Positions 55,115 through 64,000 of a stretch of 64,000 nucleotides of DNA are shown here, piece by piece (the first letter of the stretch is position 1; every line of letters starts with the position of its first letter). The stretch is from the NCBI GenBank assembly GCA_963514095.1, contig OY741271.1:1271520-1335519 (forward strand), given 5' to 3'. Under the pieces are notes generated by a model. That model made no database searches and had not been told where the DNA came from. It was given only the letters and a program-made list of their open reading frames with translations. This DNA comes from Eutrigla gurnardus. Its lineage: Eukaryota; Chordata; Actinopteri; Perciformes; Triglidae. Both the position numbers and the translations under genes were made by a program.

Positions 55115-55383
55115 AGCTATGGTCTACGATTTGGAATTAAAAAAAAATCCATTCAGTCTATCAGCCGTAGGCCTGCATAGAAATTGAGCAATGGGAGCCA
55201 TTGCTCCAGAAGACTCCCACTGGCTCGTACCCTCCATCCAATCCCCTTGTCTCCCCTGCTCCTTGTCATCCTGCCTCGTCAAATCATGGGACACTGAGGG
55301 GAGGGGTTTAGTTAGGGGGGCGGGATGCTTTTTTCAAATCTGTCTCAGAGGCTCAACTGATTTTCAGAATGTAGACCATAGCT
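55115..55383. mobile_element. 269-bp TTAA-flanked MITE
   Basis: Ends AGCTATGGTCTAC and GTAGACCATAGCT are exact inverted repeats, with TTAA at 55111-55114 and 55384-55387. Non-coding; Kolobok- or piggyBac-like. Confidence 0.82.
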
Positions 55384-55638
55384 TTAACTTAAATTTCTCC
55401 GAAAATCTGAATGGAGAAGAATTCTGCTCAGTGTCGTTGAATCAAACTGTTGTCTTAATGTGATTACTCCATAATGTGGGCCTGCGTGAAACAAACACAG
55501 TCAGTGTTTAGTAGTAGAGGGCAATTCCTTTATGTCTGTGTGGCCATAAGGGAACGTACAGTATCTTTAGGAAAAAAACAAACGGATGTGTTTATTAGCT
55601 TCCAATGAAAATGTGTTCTGGGAGGTAACATATGTTAA

Positions 55639-56057
55639 TGTGATTCATAAAAATTCAGCGAAACTTTTTCATACTCTCGCGTGAAACTCGCATGATGGCA
55701 TTGGCTGGGTAAATACGGAAGTGGCATCTACGCTGCGGTAGCGTTAGCAGCCGAGGATAGAAGCTATCAGGCAAGTGTTCTTTTAAATAAACTCCTGGTG
55801 TACTTACAAACTTTCAAATGCCCCGTTTTGTGAGTACAGACCCTATGTGTACTACTGCAGAAGTTTGGTAACATTCCATGCATTATTAGTGGGGAAATTT
55901 ACGAGATATACACACTGTACCATCACGCTAGAACTAAGCCATACAGCTGATAGCCCTATCTTGACCAATGTTGACCATCGCTAAAAATGCTTCTGGCATT
56001 CTGGCTGGATGTCATGGTGGAAAGGACCTAGGGTGCATTTTACTCCGAACCATCACT
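55639..56057. mobile_element. Possible TTAA-flanked element
   Basis: TTAA at 55635-55638 and 56058-56061. The right end inverted reads AGTGATGGTTCGGAG and the left end TGTGATTCATAA, only partly similar. The interior is non-coding. Confidence 0.45.
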
Positions 56058-57018
56058 TTAAGTGCTTTTGTTGTCTAAACCTAACTTCAAATATGGAAGT
56101 TTATTTTGAAAAGACACTAGAAATGTAACAAGCATATATTTACACACCGTAAGCATCATGAAGCTTTGGAGAATGTGTCGGCAAACAGCAAATAAAGGAA
56201 CATGAGTCTTAAAAAGTCCCTTGAACCCTAACCACATAACTAACACGGACAATCAGCAACAAGCGGACAGCAGGGTTTGATGGTTTGCTGCCTCTCCCTC
56301 TGTGGGTCTGCTGGGACACAGGACATCCTCACAATGTACCTCATCATCATTTCATAATCATCCATCCATTATCAAGCAAGTGAATACATTTTCACAACAT
56401 CACCCAGGGGCAAGCGTTACAACAACAGTGGTGAGAAAAAACTGCCTTAATAGGCTTTTTGGCAGAAATCTTGTGCAGCCCAGGCCCTTGGTTTCCAACT
56501 GCATTTGGTGTTGGTAGTAGTAGCATTAGCAATAGTGGTAGTATTAACAGTAGTAGTAGTATCAACAGTAGTAGTCCATGGTAGCAGGCACAGCCACGCC
56601 GAGATGGATCCATCCACCATGTCACCGTAGACCAAAAAGCAGTAGTTGAGCAGTCACACAGCAGCAGGTGGAGCTACAATATGGTGTTTCCAGCATCAGG
56701 CCAGTTAGCAGTCTGCATCGGTCAGGACCTCAGCGGACTCTGCTGGACCAGAAAGCATATCCAGACTCCCGGGACTAATCCTGGGAGGACTCGAGTTAGT
56801 AACAGTAGAGATGCCGATTTTACAAATTTCTTTAATCAATAGTCAGCATAGGTGCAGTCCAGATCAAGTTCCACCATGGTCCAGGGAGACCTGCTAGGCA
56901 AGAAAGCACAGGGACTCTGGGGAACATACAGACAGAGAGAGAGAGAGATGGAGAGAGAGAGAGAGAGAGAGGCTCAGTGTGTCACTATAAATGAATCCTG
57001 CGGCATTCTAGGCCAGCC

Positions 57019-58883
57019 CTAACTATACGTTTTAAGCCTACTCTTAAATGTGGGAACAGTGTCCGCCTCCCGAACCAGAACCGGAAGACGGTTCCACAGA
57101 AGAGGAGCTTGATGGCTGAAATCTCTGGGCCCTGTTCTAATTTTGGAGACTTTAGGAACTACAAGTAAGCCTTTATTCTGAGAGCGTAGTGCTCTAGCAG
57201 GACAGTAGGGTTTAATGAGCTCTTTAAGATATGATGGTGCCTGACCATTAAGAGCCTTGTAAGTGAGGCGAAGGATTTTAAATTCTATTTTGGATTTTAC
57301 TGGGAGCCAGTGCAGAGAAGCTAATACAGGAGAAATGTGATCCCTTCTTGTCGTTTTTGTCAGAACACGTGCTGCAGCATTCTGGACCAGCTGGAGAGCT
57401 TTAACAGATTTATTCGAACAGCCTGATAATAAGGAATTACAATAGTCCAGCCTTGAGGTAACAAATGCATAGACAAGTTTTTCTGCATCTTTTTGAGACA
57501 GCATTGGCCTAATTTTAGTAATGTTACGCAGGTGAAAGTAGGCTGTCCTTGTCGTTTGTTTAATTTGTGAGTCAAAGGACAGGTCCTGATCAAAGATAAC
57601 TCCCAGGTTTCTGATGGTAGTATTTGAGGCGATGGCAATCCCATCAATAGTAGCTATATCTTTAGACAGCGAGCTTGGGAGGAGTTAAGGCCAAGGTACA
57701 AAAACTTCTGTTTTATCTGAGTTTAACATCCGGAAATTGCAGGTCATCCAGGAGTTTGTCATCAACACATGCCTGTGTTTAACTAGCTGATTGGTTTCTT
57801 CAGGCTTGATTGATAGATATAATTGAGTATCATCTGCATAAAAATGGAAGTTTATAGAGTGTCTTAGAGTGTCTCTCATGATATTGCCTAAAGTAAGCAT
57901 GTATAAGTTGAAAAGAATTGGTCCGAGCACAGAACCTTGAGGAACACCGTCTTTAACTTCAGTGTGTCTGGAGGATTTTTCATTGACATGCACAAACTGA
58001 GATCAATTGGATAAATCAGACTTAAACCAGCTTAATGCGGTTCCTTTGATGCCAATATTTTTTCCAGTCTACATATTAGAATCTCATGGTTAATGGTGTT
58101 GAACGCAGGACAAATACAGAAACCAGTCCTTTGTCAGAATCAATTAGAAGGTCATTTGTAATTTTCACCAGAGCTGTCTCTGTACTATGATGTACTCTTA
58201 ATCCTGACTGGACGTCCTCAAGTAGACTGTTATTGTTTTTTGTTTTTTTTAGATTTTTTTAGGCATAGACACCTTTATTAGCAGTGGACAGATAGGAAAC
58301 ATAGGAGAGAGTGTGACACGCAGGAAAGGACCTCCGGCTGGGATTCAAACCGGGGTCTGCTGCGTATGTAAATCCGTACATGGCATGCGCTCTAACCACT
58401 GCGCGCCAGTAGACTGTTATTGTTGAGAAAGTCACACAGCTGATTGGTGGCTACTTTCTCAAGGATCTTAGAGAGAAAAGAAAGATTTGATATTGGTCTG
58501 TAGTTTGCTAAAACCCCTGGATCTAGAGTAGGCTTCTTAACAAGAGGTTTAATTACAGCTACTTTAAATGACTGTGGCACATAGCCTGTTAATAAAGACA
58601 CATTGATCATATCTAGTAACGACAGGCTTACTAAGGGTAAGACTACTTTGAGAAGCCTAGTTGGTATCGGGTCTAGGAGACAGGTTGAAGGTTTAGATGA
58701 AGAGATCATTGACGTTAGTTGGTTAAGGTTGATTGGAGAAAAGCAGTCTAAATATATATCAGGTCTTATTGCTGTTTCTATTTCTAAGATTCCTGAGTTT
58801 GAGGGTAACGTGGTTCCAATTGAAGGCAAGACGTGAGTAATTTTGTCTCTGATAGCTAAAATGTTATCATTAAAAAAGTTCAT
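57019..58883 (-). pseudogene. L2 LINE reverse transcriptase, degenerate
   Basis: Pieces in order: MNFFNDNILAIRDKITHVLP linker, LVKKPTLDPG...YRPISNLSFLSKILEK (fingers), a STETAL segment adjacent to the SINE insertion, GVPQGSVLGPILF with the catalytic FYADDTQLY, then RLDYCNSLLSGC and LLWNRLP. At least three frame changes and stops separate them. Motifs place it with L2/Maui, a different lineage from the copy at 13.6-17 kb. Confidence 0.85.
58238..58407 (-). mobile_element. tRNA-derived SINE with 17-bp target duplication
   Basis: AGTAGACTGTTATTGTT flanks both sides (58221-58237, 58408-58424). On the minus strand the head TGGCGCGCAGTGGTTAGAG serves as A box and GGTTTGAATCC (58341-58351) as B box. 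The 3' end is a poly-A-like AAAAAAATC tail. It is inserted in the RT of the L2 LINE. Confidence 0.93.
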
Positions 58884-59046
58884 AAAGTCATTACTACTAA
58901 GATGTCTAGGAATACATGGCTCAGTAGAGCTTAGACTCTGTCAGCCTGGCTACAGTCCTGAAAAGAAATCTAGGGTTGTTTTTATTTTCCTCTATTAAAG
59001 ATGCCTATTTCCTCTATTAAAGATGAAGAGAGCCTTCTTATACGTT

Positions 59047-59259
59047 TTAATCCCAGTACACGCCTCGTCTCCTCCTCGTCTCCCACTCACGCCTTCTTCT
59101 CCTCCCTCTTTCCCACTTGCGCGGGTGGGCGAGACGGGAGGTGTGCCTGCGCGAGCCTGCGCGGTGCACGAAACTTGCAAAGTCCAGGCGGACACACCCC
59201 GTCGGCGTGGCGCAGGTGCGCTGAGTGCTGACTGCGCCTGGTCTACGAAACTAGGGCCC
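59047..59259 (-). mobile_element. MITE family 'GGGCCCTAGTTTCG', copy D (partial)
   Basis: It matches the right third of copy B from TTAATCCCAGT to CTACGAAACTAGGGCCC. The left part is absent. It lies in the L2 LINE. Confidence 0.8.
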
Positions 59260-59316
59260 TTTGTCTTCATCACGCAGCCAGGTTTCAGTCAGGCAGAATA
59301 AATCCATATGATTATC

Positions 59317-59481
59317 CATCCATCCATCCATCCATCGTCTACCGCTTATCCTGTATTCAGGGTCGCGGGGGGGCTGGAGCCGATCCCAGCTATCATTGGG
59401 CGAAGGCAGGGTACACCCTGGACGCCAGTCCATCGCAGGGCCGACATGTAGAGACAAACAACCATTCACACTCACATTTCA
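59317..59481 (-). mobile_element. 5'-truncated LINE insertion, 165 bp, 11-bp target duplication
   Basis: ATATGATTATC occurs at 59306-59316 and 59482-59492. The insert is a CATC-repeat end followed by GTCTACCGCTTATCCTG... and CTGGACGCCAGTCCATCGC, the common fish LINE 3' end on the minus strand. Confidence 0.88.
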
Positions 59482-59538
59482 ATATGATTATCTGATATTA
59501 AATCATTGACTAATACTGCTTTAGATGAGAGAGGTCAA

Positions 59539-59872
59539 GAGCCCTAGTTTCGTACACCAGGCGCAGTCGGGGCGCAGCGCACCTGTGCCACGCTGATGGG
59601 GTGTGTCTGCCTGGACTTTGCAAGTTTCGTGCAAGGCGCAGTCAGGCGCAGGCACTCCTCCCGTCACTCCTACCCCCGCAAGTGGGAAAGAGGGAGGAGA
59701 GAAGGCGTGGAGTGGGATTTACACAGCCGATTCAGATCTTCACCAATCAAATGTGCTCCTGTCCTCACCTTTAATGCGCCGAGGCGAGGTGCAGTGCAAG
59801 TTTTGTCACTTCACAACCCAATGACAGAAGCAGCGCCGCCGCTCCCACCACACGCATCACGCGCTGTGCGTA
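59539..59872 (+). mobile_element. MITE family 'GGGCCCTAGTTTCG', copy E (partial)
   Basis: The left end GAGCCCTAGTTTCGTACACC is present and the right side stops in the central region (CACACGCATCACGCGCTGTG). The centre matches the copy B subfamily. Confidence 0.78.
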
Positions 59873-60362
59873 GGGCACCAAGTGCTGAGGGGGCACCAAA
59901 AATATTGACATGAAGAGGAACGTCCATCTTTAAATGTCCAGATGAGAGGTGATGAGTTCATCAGCTTATGGAGCCGTGAGGACGGAAATGTGGAACCTGA
60001 GAAATAAAATCTATATTCACTTCATTTAATTGTTTGATTTGTATTTTGCCTAAATTTGGGTTATTAAAATGGGATTCATGAAGATTATTTTATTTATAAA
60101 TAATAACATGTCTATGATTGTATGACTATAATTCTGTAAATATTGTAATTATTTTCTAATTTGAAATGTCTGTGAAAAGTCTTTGCTCTAAGAACAATTC
60201 ATGCTGATACACACTGTGTGGTGGAAACACACACTCACACCTAGAGAAGGGTTAATTTCTGCTTTTGTGTTGATTTTATCAACTGTAGCGTGTTATTTTC
60301 TGTGTCATCTCATTATTACTTTACGCTTTGGCAACTGCCTTGTTACATTCAATAAAGCATAT

Positions 60363-60404
<42 letters not shown>

Positions 60405-60810
60405 AACCCAAACTTAATATAATTCTAGGACCCAAAGGCCCAACTGGAGGAAGAGGAAGGGTGTGTTCAGATTAGCAGGAAAGTTTTATTGTTGACAATA
60501 GCATTAGTAAATTACTCCAGACAATATATATATATACAAACTGCTGTTATATAAATAAAAATGTTCACGTGAAAGAATTTCACTCTTCTCTATAATAAAA
60601 CATTGATCTGTGTGAAGTTACTGAAAGTATTCAAACTGTAAAGATGAAAACTGTCTGAAAACTTGTGTGTTGGTGTTTGATGATAATGTTTTTGCTCTCA
60701 GTGTGTTCTGAGTGTGTGTCGTCTCCATGGCGATGGTTCACGTTGGTTCAAGTCTGTTTAGCAGCTGATGTGATGTATAGTTCAGGAGAGTGTTGGTGAT
60801 GCAGACTGTC
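59873..60810. other. Unassigned; (AG)n microsatellite at 60370-60402
   Basis: AT-rich sequence with an AATAAAGCATATTGAATTG string just before the AG run, resembling a LINE 3' tail. No ORF. Confidence 0.45.
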
Positions 60811-60813
60811 CTA

Positions 60814-61511
60814 AGGCCCCCACACACCGCCCAGACGTCCAACTGCCTTATCCGACCACTCTCCGCCCACTCTGTTGCCTCTCGTCTGACCCGTTCGGCA
60901 GAAAAGTTGCGTTGTACACACCGCTTCGACGTGCTTCCGACAACACAGCAGCATGTACCTTCTGCGCTTGCGCGAGATGCAATAAGCCTCCTTAACAGCG
61001 GGTGGTGCTAGTCTCGTGCCAGTACTCCAAAACAGGAAAACAGTAAATGACGGAACGGAGTGCAGATAAAAACAATGCACACACAGTATTGGTTCAGTAT
61101 TCGTTCGACTCGAGAAGACCTTTGTGGACTAAATACTTGGCATTTCTGGAAAGATGACTCTGGCTAGGGTGACACTCGCGTTGTGTGCTCTCGGGCTCAT
61201 TATTTTACGAAGACGTCGTCTCAGTAGGGAACGAGTAATACGGAGTTTACCATCGTCACTTCCGCCCCGCCCACACACCACCATTGGATACTCTGATTCG
61301 CTAGCACACCGCCAATCAGAGTATCCAATGGCTCAGACGCCCAACAGCCCACCTCCTCAGACTTCGTATGCTCAGTCTGATCAGACAACGTTCGCGCGGC
61401 TCCGAAAGCTTCCGACACAGCTGTACACACCAAACATATGTGTTCCCAACCTCGTCCGAGCCTCTCCAAACGCTTCAGACGTCCAACGGTTGGGCCGGTG
61501 TGTTCCTGCCT
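60814..61511. mobile_element. Harbinger-like MITE, copy 2, with a transposase N-terminus
   Basis: The same outer arms as 23751-24414: start AGGCCCCCACACACCG, end GTGTGTTCCTGCC(T). Flanks are CTA (60811-60813) and TTA (61512-61514). The core (61081-61247) differs from copy 1 and contains a Met-started basic peptide. The 16-bp hairpin is also present (61284-61330). Confidence 0.8.
61154..61247 (+). pseudogene. Harbinger transposase first-exon remnant
   Basis: ATG 61154 begins MTLARVTLALCALGLIILRR, followed by an Arg-rich stretch (RRLSRERVIR). A hydrophobic then Arg-rich start is typical of fish HARBI1-like nucleases. Downstream sequence is MITE arm, so only about 31 codons remain. The assignment is from family memory. 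Confidence 0.5.
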
Positions 61512-61514
61512 TTA

Positions 61515-62145
61515 GAGACGTAGCTGCAGTTGTGACCACCATCGTTTAGCAATTGGGAAAAAAGGAAAAGTAATTCCAAGCCAAAACCTGTTGGGTTTTA
61601 CTAAACTAACCAAGTAGTCTCGCTGCCTGAACACAACTATGATGTTTTTACAGAAGCAGCTGGAGACGAGGAATTAATTTTGTATATGATATGTATATTT
61701 TGGTGAGTTGTAAACAATGAGCAGCCTGCTTTTCCGTGAGATAAGATTTTCAGTTGATTGTCTGTGTGTTTGGTGCTCAGCCTCAGCAGAGACTCTGGTG
61801 TGGCTTTGAGGGCAGGACGCCTGTGCAGTGAGCTGAGCATGTTGGTGGTCAGGTCGACCTGCTCTCCTCAGTTAAATGGGAGTTCACACTGTAGCCGAAC
61901 AGCAACCTGCACTTTGTGCTTGATGGTAGAAAACCCTTCTCAACCTTGTGCTGAGCGCTGTGTTTCTGAGCTTTGATTTGCTCGGTAACCGTCTCTGGCA
62001 GCACTCTGAGAGAAGCTCCTAAATACACATGGAGGTTGGTGAGGGAGACACTAGAAGCTTCCACTAAACGTGCCGACGGCAGCGGCTCTGTTGACATACC
62101 AACAGATCCGCTGACGGCGTAGCTACATGTTGTGATGGAGGAGAA
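61515..62145. other. Unassigned sequence
   Basis: No recognised element or conserved ORF. Confidence 0.4.
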
Positions 62146-62441
62146 TGGAATGGTAAATGGCCTCATTTACATAGCGCTTTTCTCCAAAGCGCTTTACAGG
62201 CTTTATTCATGCGAATTACAGGCTTTATTCATGCGAATGACTGACATTCACCCATTCGCGCACACATTCACACACCGACGGCAGAGTCAACCACGCAGGG
62301 CAACAGCCAGCTCGTCAGGAGCAATTGGGGTGAGGTGTCTTGCTCAGGGACACCAGGCACTCAGCTAGGAGGAGCCGGGGATCAAGCCGGAAATCTTGTG
62401 GTTGCCAGCCAAACGCTCTACCACCTGAGCTAAACCCCCCC
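62146..62441 (-). mobile_element. tRNA-derived SINE with AAAGCGCT-type tail
   Basis: On the minus strand the head GGGGGGTTTAGCTCAGGTGG with GTAGAGCG forms a clear tRNA A box (62411-62434), and GGCTTGATCC (about 62380-62389) is a slightly decayed B box. The 3' part ends CTTTGGAGAAAAGCGCTATG then TAAATGAGGCCATTTACC. It includes a 22-bp tandem duplication (62194-62215, 62216-62237). Confidence 0.82.
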
Positions 62442-64000
62442 TCAATGGCACCTTTCTTCTGATTGCAGACGCCTGATTGGAGGGAACTGTGTTTCCTGTC
62501 AGTGTGTGACTGGAGGGACGTGTGTGGATGTATGTGTGTGTATGTGTATGGAGAATGGTACTCCATGGAAGAGCAGCTCCCTGCAGAGTTTAGAGAGTAC
62601 CTGTGATGCTTCAGAAAGGCTGTAAAAGGCCAGCACTCGTTTTCTCTCCCTCTCATGCCTAACACATACACTACACACACACACACACAGTAGGGGGGAT
62701 GCTCAGCTGGCCAGTGGATGCTGAGCTCAATGTCTTCACTTTGCCTTCCTCTCAGCATTGGGTTGCAATGAAGCAGAAAGGCTGCTGCTCCTGTTGCGAA
62801 AGACTTGTACCGTGTCTGTTCTGTGATCCGGACGTCGCTGTGCAGCATCTGACAAGTTGATATCACGTCTTCTGTATTTTTATTGTGTTTTTTACTGCTT
62901 GTTTTGCATGTGATATGTCTGCGGGTCGTCTGTAGTTCAGGGATTTAAAGACATTTTTTTTTCCAAAGTGTGCTGACATTAGCCAGCAGGTTAGTGGTAA
63001 TTTGGGGGGGGGGGGGGGGGGGGGTTAGTACAGCTCTAGCAGCAAAGCTACATAGCACATAACCAACACTCTGGCCTAATTGGGTAAGATGTATTTTATT
63101 ATTTATGACTTTGAGAAGACAGCCACAGTTGACATATTTCCTACTGTATAAGACATAGTTATGTACTTAGTGTAGTGGAACCCAGCTGGAGACACGGTGA
63201 AGTGTACTGATGTTTTGAAAGAAGCCTTTATTCATGTTCAGCCTTTATCATTTTGGAACATAAATATATCCACCATGCCTTTCCTTCTCAAACACCATAA
63301 AAGCTACCAAACAGAAATTAAATAACATTTTTATACAAACATTTAACCACAAAAGAACCAACCAAAGCATACACTTTTACCCAACACAACAGATACTGTA
63401 CTTCAATACTTTGTTCCCGTTCCAGCTAGGTGCTAATTAACCATAAAACCCTCATTAATCCATCCATTTCTCCGAAGCCCATCATTGTGTACAAGGTAAG
63501 GTAACCCTGTAGCTAGCTCTACTTAAAATAAAATAAAACATCACACAATCAAATCAGAAAATAAAACTCATAGGAAGTTGTTACCTCAATAAGAGGGAGA
63601 ACCAGAGGGAGGGAGAGACATTTGATGAAGCGTAGCCTACTACCCCAGCAACAACCTCCGCTTCTGAAAAGTGAATCCAATGCAGAAAGAAATGTGATTG
63701 TCAGAGACAAAGACCCTACTTCTGTCTTGATTATCTCAGTGATAATACAGGTGGCAAAAATTCCAAGATGGTAATGGCCAAAATGCTGAGCTCAAGACTT
63801 CAAAACCGTAGTCTACAAACCAATGTGGCTTCATGGTGACTTCTTGTTATTTTCTAAAAAATCATGGACGTCTCACTTTTTTTATTATATGAACTACTTA
63901 AGTTACCTTTTGGTGCTGAGTTTTTTCTGATGTGGTCAAAACAAAGATGAAGTTAGCTAACATTAGCCACCATAGGCAGGTGGTGGTGCTTGACCAAGTA
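62442..64000. other. Unassigned; poly-G run 63006-63024 and a dispersed repeat at 63748-63860
   Basis: No gene recognised. The poly-G run sits in an otherwise ordinary region. The block GTGGCAAAAATTCCAAGATG ... GTAGTCTACAAACCAATG is a dispersed repeat related to 11041-11110 inverted. Confidence 0.45.

Larger units (their letters stand above)
56394..59538 (-). mobile_element. Second L2-type LINE, heavily interrupted
   Basis: Minus-strand order: endonuclease start (Leu-Thr-Glu-Thr-Trp-Leu near 59275), RT (58900-57000) and a 3' UTR ending near 56394. It is interrupted by a SINE (58238-58407), a MITE fragment (59047-59259) and a LINE tail (59317-59481). Frames are broken in many places. GA and TAG simple repeats lie in the 3' UTR. 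Confidence 0.82.

Noticed and set aside
59251..59475. Short ORF with Trp-Asp-Arg-Leu-Gln-Pro pattern on the minus strand
   Set aside because: This peptide arises from the fish LINE 3' tail wherever it is inserted; it is not a gene. The same applies to 17775-18053.
62375..62440. tRNA gene on the minus strand
   Set aside because: A good A box but decayed B box and attached SINE body and tail make this a SINE head.

Overview
The window reads as teleost fish nuclear DNA, probably from a spiny-rayed fish. It carries fish-type L2/Maui LINEs, tRNA-derived SINEs, Tc1, hAT, PIF/Harbinger-like and Kolobok-like DNA transposons, an Ngaro-like tyrosine-recombinase retroelement, a Ty3/gypsy element, and many CA/AG/ATT microsatellites. 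I see no bacterial-type gene, rRNA gene, genuine tRNA gene or CRISPR array, and no host gene I can name. Two small spliced gene models (minus strand, about 18.4-18.8 kb and 24.5-25.0 kb) are the only gene-like signals not clearly inside a transposon. All family names rest on motif recognition, not on a database search.

Layout. 0-9 kb: a hAT-like deletion derivative, a Tc1 element with an intact transposase but one missing outer end, a MITE copy with an 858-bp hAT inserted in it, and an Ngaro-like relic with A1-B1-A2-B2 split direct repeats. 9-13.6 kb: mostly unassigned. 13.6-17 kb: a minus-strand L2 LINE with an open RT frame and a 42-bp triplicated repeat at its 5' side. 17-26.3 kb: LINE-tail and SINE fragments, microsatellites, a 660-bp inverted-repeat element, a 15-bp minisatellite, a Harbinger-like MITE and the two small gene models. 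26.9-28.5 kb: a TTAA-flanked, Kolobok-like element. 29.1-37.5 kb: a complete Ty3/gypsy element with intact gag and pol and near-identical LTRs. 38-39 kb: a hAT-like element. 42-45 kb: a MITE copy and a second TTAA-flanked element carrying a P2X7-like zinc-domain exon and a THAP-domain ORF. 46-53.8 kb: a nest (Tc1-like element containing an autonomous-type hAT, which contains a smaller hAT; a further MITE copy next door). 56.4-59.5 kb: a second L2 LINE cut by a SINE, a MITE fragment and a LINE tail. 60.8-61.5 kb: a second Harbinger-like MITE. 62.1-62.4 kb: a SINE.

How it works together: the coding capacity is that of mobile elements. The gypsy element looks recently active: it has intact ORFs, a tRNA-His-type primer site, a polypurine tract, a canonical U UUA AAC slippery site just before the gag stop with a stem 6 nt downstream, and LTRs differing only by one base and a 171-bp insertion. 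That insertion includes what looks like a spliced LTR exon junction. The Tc1 transposase (DD34E) is intact. The hAT transposase has one frameshift and one premature stop. Several smaller elements are non-autonomous and would depend on such enzymes in trans.
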